The notes under the pieces are model-generated. The model ran no database searches. It was not told the DNA's origin and saw only the letters and a list, made by a program, of their open reading frames with translations. 64,000 nucleotides of DNA, taken from Zopfochytrium polystomum (lineage: Eukaryota; Chytridiomycota; Chytridiomycetes; Chytridiales; Chytridiaceae). A program made the position numbers and the translations under genes. Position 1 is the stretch's first letter, and each line of letters opens with the position of its first letter. Below are positions 56,783 to 64,000 of the stretch, piece after piece. The stretch lies in the NCBI GenBank assembly GCA_025765615.1, contig JAIVFJ010000183.1, forward strand, positions 1 through 64,000, given 5' to 3'.

Positions 56783-57945
56783 TGTTGAGATTCGACCCAC
56801 GGGGTACTCTACGCCCGTTACTGATGATCCCTTTGAGTACTCCATCCAATCACATTGGATGCGGTGTTTGAAGGGCTCAGTAGATTCAATACTTGAATGG
56901 GGCGCTCGGAAGGGCTAATCTGTTCTCAATAAAAAGAGATAGGCAAAGGCGGCTGTTGTTCTAGCTTTGTTCATCCTACCGGTAGGAACAATGCAATTAG
57001 AACATGCACAAAAACGCTCAAACTACGCACTCTGCACATGTAACACAGCACAGCAAGCATGCAGAAGCAGTGTACCACTGCCCAATGCTCCGGAACTCCA
57101 CTCTCTGCATCGGAATTCCGCTTCCTGATCTGGAATTCCAGCTTTCCTGCTGTTCTGTGCAATCTGAGCAATGCAACAGGCATTTAGGAATCAGGGATTG
57201 CACCAATCACTGCATTTCTAAAAGTGAGATAAAAACTGAGCTCACCAGAGATTGCACCAATCATTGGATTTCTAAAAACAAGGAAAAGAGCGGCTTGTTT
57301 CCCAAACAAGCTTCCTGATTTGGAAACAACCAAACCAATTTACAAGCAACTGTTTCTCAAACAAGCTGTAAATTGGTTCCTGGTGGTACTCAGCCCAGAC
57401 AAAGTGCTCAGCCCAAGGTGGTACTCAGCCCTGGCTGGTACTTAGCCCTGGGTGGTGCACAGCCCAGGCTGGTACTCAGCCCTGGGTGGTGCTCAGCCCA
57501 GGCTGGTACTTAGCCCTGGCTGGTACTCAGCCCTGAGTGATGCCCAGCCCTGGGTGGTACTCAGCCCTGAATGGGTACTTAGCCCAGGATGGGGGTTGGT
57601 GCTCAGCCTGTTTTATCTCATTTCTGTGGCCTGCTCTGTGCAGCCCACTGCTCTCTCTGTTTTCTGATGGCTCCAACCTGCAGGAGTATAAAAGCAGCAA
57701 CCTCTCACAGAGATCAAAAAAGGAATCCAACCCCCTCCTTGCTGCTTTGACAGAATCCAGTGCAAAACAAGCCAATCTCTCTTCCTCCATTTGCTCTCTC
57801 TTCCATCTCTGCCCACTCACTCCTCTCTCCTCTCTACATCCTCTCACTCCTCTCCCTTTTCCATCATCACTGCTCTCTCTCTCTCTCTCTCACTCTTCAT
57901 CCCCACACACACCAAGTCCCTCCAGTCCTGGGTGGGATTTCATCA
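56783..57945 (+). repeat. Copia LTR6 (segments D and E)
   Basis: Full 1,163-bp LTR, preceded by the G-rich polypurine-like GCGGGGGTG. It has a short GAATTC minisatellite (about two units near 57110-57140). It is followed by an 11-bp inverted copy of the LTR start (GAATCTCAACA) before segment E. Confidence 0.9.
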
Positions 57946-57956
57946 GAATCTCAACA

Positions 57957-60900
57957 GAAGGCCAAGGGCAAGCAGCCTGCACACGCCAAAGAAGCCAAGG
58001 CCACACCAGCTGATTCCAAGAAAGCTACTGAGACTGCCAAGATTGCACGTGAGGTCGCCGCTAAAGAATACCACCAAGCCTCTTGCGCAGCCTCTGAGGA
58101 CTCTCCTCCCCACAAATGCTACAGGATGGATACCCCACCACCACCTCCTGAAGCAGAAGACGTCGAAATGTCGGAGTTCAGTACTGAGGGTGCTGCGCGC
58201 CTTGCAGACACTTCAGCTCTGGACGACTTCCTTTCAGTAGAAAGAGCACTTGCGGCACGGGAGTTTGAAATTGGAACATGCCAGGCCGTTGAGGTGGAGG
58301 AGGAATTTGAAGTGGAACTCACAGTTACACTTCTTGACGGCAGAATGGATCCAGACTGGATCACTGACAACATTGTCTCAAACGTCGGCTACAAAGTGAT
58401 GTACGAATCTGGACGTTTCCTCTACCCGCAACGTCACCTACCGCCGCATCTACGAGACTGCGCTGATGGCAAGCAAGACTTGCTGGCGGCAACCCACACC
58501 AGGTCATCCTTGACTCTGGGGCTTCCAGGACAATGTCGCCTTGTGAAGAGCACTTCACAAACTTGCGGCCCACCTTCCAGCAGATCAAAACAGCTGACGG
58601 CTTTGCAACTGCCACTGGAGTGGGCGACTTTACCCTGTTCGTTAACGGAAGAGCTCTCATCATGAGGAACTCGCTCTATGTGCCAGAGTTCTCAGACACT
58701 CTACTCTCGGTTCAGCAAATCGTGCGGCAGAGAGGTCACAACGTGACTTTCACAGCAGACACAGCCCTATTGCATCCTCGGGTACATGGTTCAGACTTTA
58801 CCATTGCTCACAGGGACACAGGGAATGTCTATGTTGTGGACCCTTCTCTTCTGACGGGACATAATGGTCTCGACAGGGCAGAACTTGGAAGGGACGTGCC
58901 GACTCCTTCGGGGGACGCCCCAGGTGAGTCGCAACAGCAAACTGCTCCTTTGCAAACTGCAACCCCAACTTTAAGTCAAACTGACCCAGACCCTTTACCA
59001 AACCCTCAGAACATTGAAGCAGTCCGAGCTCTTCACAAGAAATTTGGTCACCTGTCTTTATCTTCTTTGAAGCGACTTGGTCAAATCTGAATAAAGTTGG
59101 TCATTCATTTTTCCTCATTCATGACATTCCCTGCGTGACATGTGATGTTGGGAAATTGAAAGCTTCGCCTATCCACTCCACTTCCAGACCAAACACCACA
59201 CTGCTTGGTCGTTAACACACTGATGCTGTCCCACTGCCCGCACGTTGGACACCATGGTGAAAAAACATTGGCAACTGGTTGTGGAAGAGTCAACCCGTTG
59301 GCTTGACATTGAGTTCCTCAACTCTTGTCCGACGCGGCCCACAAGATTCCGGTCTACGATCGAAAGGTTTGAACAACAACATGGCAAACATATCACATCT
59401 GTGCGCTGTGGACAGGGGGGAAATCTTCAAAGATGGAGAATTCAAAACTTGGGCCAATACTCGGCATCCTCCTCTTGTTTTAGAACCTAGTCCTGCATTC
59501 ACCAAGGAATTCAATGGGCTGGTAGAACGTCAGGTCAACACTCTCAAAGACATGGCACACTGCATGCTCTTAGAGTCACGATTGCCCCACTCTTTCTTTG
59601 TGTATGCAGTCCGCTACGCAGCATACATCAAGAACAGGGTTTACCACTCTTACACTAAGAAAACACCTTACGAAGCTTGGTACGGTGAAAAGCCAATGTT
59701 GATCACATCCGCACCTTTGGCTGTTTGGTTATCCACCGTATCCCAAAGGAAAAGCGAACGCTTAAACATCCTGACAAAGGGGCGCCAGGCATATTCTTAG
59801 GGTATAAAGGAAACACTCTTCCAGTAGTCTACGACTTGAAAAGGGCAATCCTTGCTATCTCGTTGCTGTTTGACCTCATACTTGCAGGCCTTGATGTCGA
59901 AACCGCATACTTGAACGCCAAACTGGACATTGAAAACTTCATGGAACAACCAGAAGGCTTTGAGATACGTGGTGCAGACGGGATACTTCTTGTCTGTTTA
60001 CTCAGGAAGAGTCTGTACGGACTACACCAGTCTGGTCGACAGTGGTACAAACAATCCGCGACTTCCTAGTAGAATTGGATTTACGCAATTGAGACTGACC
60101 ACTGTGTCTTTGTGCAAAGGCACCCTGATGGAAAGGTCAAGACCATCATCACTCATACGTAGATGCATCCTCATCTTCAGTCACACTGAAGAAGAAATTG
60201 CCAAAATTCTTTCTCTGATCAATCAAAGTTCAAAATCCGCGAGGACCTCACCCAAAAGTTGCTGTTGGCATCCAAGTTGAGAAAATCAAAGATGGAATCT
60301 TTATTGGACAGAAAAACTACACACAGCATGTCTTGGAGGAAGCAAACTACTGGTGTGACGATGAAGGCTTACCTGTCAAAATCAAAGCAACTCCCATGTC
60401 CACGACATGGATACACGATGTGGACTCTGGAAAACTTCCACAAAAAGAGTCGGAATACTTCCGAAGCACACTCATGCAACTTGCTTACCTTGCAAACTTG
60501 ACGCGCCCTGACATTGCGTATGCTGTGAATACACTTGCACAATACCAGTCTGCTCCAACCCATTCAGATTCCCTTGCGCTTGACAGGTTGCTGCGATATG
60601 TCCGCGCTACCTGGGATCATGGACTTTTCTACCAGAAGGGAGACTCCCAGATGACATGCATCACCAATGCAACGCTCCCAGAGGTAGAGAAAGCTGCGGG
60701 TATTTCTTACCCAGAGTGGGATGAACCACATGGCTACGCTGATGCCAGCTATGCTGAAGAGGATGGACGCAAGTCGAGTGCTATTACATGGTACAGCAAG
60801 AAACAATCAGTTGTTGCTTTGTCCTCAACTGAGGCGGAATACTTCTCCCTTGCTGAGGCCATCAAAGAGGCAATCTGGCTACGAATGCTCTTCCAGGAGC

Positions 60901-61217
60901 TGGGTATGGATTTAAATAAGCCCACTACTGTTTATGAAGACAATCGTTCAACCATAGCTATTGCTATGAATCCAATACACCATGGTCGGGTCAAACACTT
61001 TGACGTGAGGTTGCATTTCATACGGGACCACTTGGAGAAAAAGGAGGTTCAACTCATTCATTGCCCAACGGACAAGATGATTGCCGACCTTCTCACCAAA
61101 GCTCTTCCTGCAGCTCAACATGCAAAGCTTGCATCACTGATGGGAATTTGCAGTCTCGCCGACCTCCAAGGTGTAAGCGTGGTGCCCACGCTCAAATCAG
61201 CACAACGCTTAGTCTAA
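57957..61217 (+). pseudogene. Copia polyprotein, segment E, heavily deleted
   Basis: Starts in the gag C-terminus (KAKGKQPAHAKEAK). It continues through protease and integrase, then jumps near 59840 from the integrase end (LPVVYDLK) straight into RT (RAILAISLLFDL), losing about 1 kb. A further 36-nt deletion removes part of RNase H near 60778. Many one-base indels occur between 58425 and 60260, including one that breaks the YVDD region near 60160. The C-terminus is intact to KSAQRLV. Confidence 0.88.
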
Positions 61218-61240
61218 AGGCTCTCTCTGGCTTCTCCAGC

Positions 61241-61306
61241 TACACTTGTGGGTTCATGCAGGTTTTCACAAGTGTAGGGGGGTGCATGGGTGGGTTCGAG
61301 TCCCAC
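61241..61306 (+). other. Copia 3' UTR hairpin and T-arm-like element
   Basis: A perfect 10-bp stem, TACACTTGTG with CACAAGTGTA (61241-61250 and 61267-61276), has a 16-nt loop. It is followed by GTGGG-TTCGAGT-CCCAC (61290-61306), a perfect tRNA T-arm and B-box look-alike. The same pair occurs after segments D (near 56641-56730) and A (minus, near 37180-37250). Confidence 0.6.
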
Positions 61307-61381
61307 TGCTTGGCTGGCATTGCTGGACAGCCATGTACTCCAGGAGAAACAGTTGCCCCCTCTCTTTCTATTGCAGGGGTG

Positions 61382-62493
61382 TGTTGAGATTCGACCCACG
61401 GGGTACACTACGCCCGTTACTGATGATCCCTTTGAGAACTCCATCCAATCACATTGGATGGGGTGTTCGAAGGGCTCAGTAGATTCAATACTTGAATGGG
61501 GCGCTCGGAAGGGCTAATCTGTTCTCAATAAAAAGAGATAGGCAAAGGCGGCTGTTGTTCTAGCTTTGTTCATCCTACCAGTAGGAACAATGCAATTAGA
61601 ACATGCACAAAAACGCTCAAACTACGCACTCTGCACATGTAACACAGCACAGCAAGCATGCAGAAGCAGTGTACCACTGCCCAATGCTCCGGAATTCCGC
61701 TCTCTGCACCGGAATTCCGCACTCTGCATCGGAATTCCGCTTCCTGATCTGGAATTCCAGCTTTCCTGCTGCTGTGCAATCTGAGCAATGCAACAGGCAT
61801 TTAGGAATCAGGGATTGCACCAATCACTGCATTTCTAAAAGTGAGATAAAAACCGAGCTCACCAGAGATTGCACCAATCATTGGATTTCTAAAAACAAGG
61901 AAAAAAGCGGCTTGTTTCCCAAACAAGCTTCCTGATTTGGAAACAACCAAACCAATTTACAAGCAACTGTTTCTCAAACAAGCTGTAAATTGGTTCCTGG
62001 TGGTACTCAGCCCAGACAAAGTGCTCAGCCCAAGGTGGTACTCAGCCCTGGCTGGTACTTAGCTCTGGCTGGTACTCAGCCCTGAGTGATGCCCAGCCCT
62101 GGGTGGTACTCAGCCCTGAATGGGTACTTAGCCCAGGCTGGGGGTTTGTGCTCAGCCTGTTTTATCTCATTTCTGTGTCCTGCCCTGTGCAGCCCACTGC
62201 TCCCTCTGTTTTCTGATGGCTCCAACCTGCAGGAGTATAAAAGCAGCAACCTCTCACAGAGATCAAACAAGGAATCCAACCCCCTCCTTGCTGCTTTGAC
62301 AGAATCCAGTGCAAAACAAGCCAATCTCTCTTCCTCCATTTGCTCTCTCTTCCATCTCTGCCCACTCACTCCTCTCTCCTCTCTCCATCCTCTCACTCCT
62401 TTCCCCTTTTCCATCATCACTGCTCTCTCTCTCTCTCTCACTCTTCATCCCCACACACACCAAGTCCCTCCAGTCCTGGGTGGGATTTCATCA
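61382..62493 (+). repeat. Copia LTR7 (3' LTR of segment E)
   Basis: 1,112 bp, shorter than the other full LTRs because its AGCCC/GGTACT minisatellite has fewer units. It ends GATTTCATCA, followed by GTGACTGCAGG, which is not retrotransposon sequence. Confidence 0.9.
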
Positions 62494-62840
62494 GTGACTG
62501 CAGGTGCACTCTCGGCTGGGAGTGACGTGGGTGGCGCAACCAAAGGCCCCGGGCCATACCGACCCAGCAGGAGCTAGTGTGGCATGGACCCAAGTCAGAA
62601 GGGATGGATGCCTGTTTGGAGAGCCCATTCCGTAAGGAATACCACCAGGGGAGATTGGTCCCTTGGCGCCTGACGTTATGCAAGGGGGAAAGTGCGGAAG
62701 GTGGGCTGTGGAGAAAGGAAGAGAGGGAGGACTCTCTGGCACAGGGTGTCCCGATCCGCATGGTGCAGAAGGCTCACCTGCCAATGATTTTTCTATTTTC
62801 TTTTTCTGCATCCTAATACTCACAAACACCTCTGTAATTT
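62494..62840. other. Short unassigned spacer
   Basis: 347 bp between the copia array and Helitron 2. No open frame with recognisable features. It may be genuine host flank. Confidence 0.4.
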
Positions 62841-64000
62841 TAAGATATGGGAAGGCTACGCCTTACCACCTCGCCCGCGAGGATATTTGTAATCCAGCAC
62901 CCCAGAGGGGAGCTGGATTAAACTTGGTTAAACTTTATTTTTGCAACTTCTGCATTGCCGATACAATTATTGATCCAGCAAGATAGAAAGAGTATCCAAT
63001 CTTTGACCTTCTGCCAACCTTTTTTGGAACCCTGGACTCTCCCAGAGTGATGACACCCTGTCATTCAGAAATCCCTTCACCATGAGGCCAGCCACATTTT
63101 TCACACGTGACAGCACCACAAACGTGAGCCCAGTTGGTTGTTCTTTGGAGCCAATGTCAACATAAGCAGAAGCAAGTGTTTGCCCTTGACTCTTGTGAAT
63201 TGTCATGGCATAGGCCAGCCTCAAGGGCAACTGTGTACGTGTTCCTCCATTAGTGCCAGGAGAGATAGCCACATTTTTCTCATGTCCCTCAACACCGTCG
63301 TCAAAAGAGGGACCAGGAGCAGCATATTGGTCCATTTCATCCAACACAAACAGCGGCATTGCAGCAATGTCAGATCCAAAAACTATATCTTGGACAGTAC
63401 CAAGTGCACCATTTGTAAGCCCAACATGCTTCCATATATTTGATGTTAGGGCAACCCTTGCCCCAATGGCAATGTAAATGAAATTCTCGAAGTTTGAAAG
63501 TCCTTGGAATCCTTTCTTCTTGCATCTTCAGGATTATTGAGTGCAGTTACCCAAACAATTGGAGAGCGAAGCTGCTGCAGCTGGGCGTGGTTATGCTCCT
63601 CAACTGCAGAGTTTGTGAAGAATAAATGCACTGAATCCCGAAATTGGTTTTGGTAAATCTCACGTGCACCAGCCCTTTCATAACTGCAGTTGTTCATAAC
63701 AAATCTCCAGGGATCTATTGTCATGATGCCATTGCGCGATGCCCTCAAGAGGTCAACAAAAGTTGCTTGGTTCGGGTCATGGCCAACAACCTGCTGACGA
63801 TGGATTGTTGTGAGGTGCGCAGTCTTGTTGAAAAGTTTATAGGAATGATAACCAGCCTTTCCTTGGTCTGTTTTTGCACCAGTGCCATTAAATAACGGAG
63901 TACCTCCAACTGGAGGTATCTGAGCCAAGTCTCCTACCAACAGGATAGAAAGGCCCCCGAATGGCACATCTGGCTTAACAAATGCCTGCCTCAAGTGTGA
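62841..64000 (-). mobile_element. Helitron 2, 3' part, inverted relative to Helitron 1
   Basis: Starts with the reverse complement of the Helitron 1 terminus (TAAGATATGGGAAGGC...), including all three hairpins (about 62850-62920), and reads into the helicase on the minus strand. It is cut by the window edge at 64000. Sequence identity to copy 1 is high throughout. Confidence 0.9.
62967..64000 (-). pseudogene. Helitron 2 helicase C-terminal part
   Basis: Reads (minus strand) MRQAFVKPDVPFGGLSILLV, GDLAQIPPVGG, TTIHRQQVVG, then a frame loss near 63494 where copy 1 has A4 and this copy A3. It resumes with MPLFVLDEMDQYAAPGP, LAYAMTIHKSQGQTL and VVLSRVKNVAGLMVKG, and ends TLSILLDQ at 62967. The region that is frameshifted in copy 1 (T run) is in frame here, so the two copies complement each other's defects. 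Walker A lies beyond the window. Confidence 0.88.

Larger units (their letters stand above)
35916..62493. mobile_element. Ty1/copia array: seven LTRs, five internal segments, two orientations
   Basis: A single copia family fills 26.6 kb. In order: LTR1, internal A (minus), LTR2, internal B (minus, gag only), LTR3, then partial LTR4, internal C (plus), LTR5 (5' clipped), internal D (plus), LTR6, internal E (plus), LTR7. Full LTRs start TGTTGAGATTCG, end GATTTCATCA and are about 1.11-1.22 kb. The flanks (AAGCC to the left, GTGAC to the right) share no target duplication, so the cluster arose by rearrangement as well as insertion. Confidence 0.9.

Overview
The window looks like nuclear DNA of a zoosporic (flagellated) fungus, for example a chytrid or relative. 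Host genes have short GT-AG introns of about 42-110 nt. One gene is a fungal-type Scw1/Whi3 RNA-binding protein. Another is SPAG6/PF16, a central-pair protein of motile flagella. The organism call is inferred from these families; no rRNA or other species marker is present.

Layout. 1-1500 is low-complexity DNA with two copies of a G-rich palindromic repeat. About 1510-11966 is a decayed Helitron (Rep plus Pif1 helicase). It is split at 4812-10024 by a full Ty3/gypsy chromovirus with 308-bp LTRs and a perfect 5-bp target duplication. 12230-17608 is a host gene island: SPF30/SMNDC1, a probable unknown minus-strand gene, and the Scw1/Whi3-like gene. 17.7-22.7 kb is gene-poor and holds nested solo LTRs of the same chromovirus. 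22704-32738 is the main host island. On the minus strand it carries SPAG6, a two-domain AAA+ ATPase and eIF2-gamma; on the plus strand it carries S-adenosylmethionine decarboxylase, with a candidate regulatory upstream ORF. 33465-33814 is another chromovirus LTR.

35916-62493 is a 26.6-kb cluster of one Ty1/copia family: seven LTRs (one a fragment, one clipped) and five internal segments. Two segments run on the minus strand, then three on the plus strand, so the cluster is a broken palindrome. Segment C keeps a 1,532-codon open polyprotein frame, but it is cut off inside RNase H. 62841-64000 is the 3' part of a second Helitron in inverted orientation.

The most interesting signals are in the chromovirus LTR. 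It carries a long, phase-perfect array of heat-shock elements, and an 11-nt sequence at its predicted transcript start exactly complements the primer binding site (Tf1/sushi-type self-priming). Other points are a three-hairpin Helitron terminus, the palindromic copia array, and a 49-codon uORF ending Pro-Pro-stop before the SAM decarboxylase gene. Many frameshifts in mobile elements, and at least one in a host gene, fall in homopolymers. Some may therefore be assembly errors rather than true mutations.
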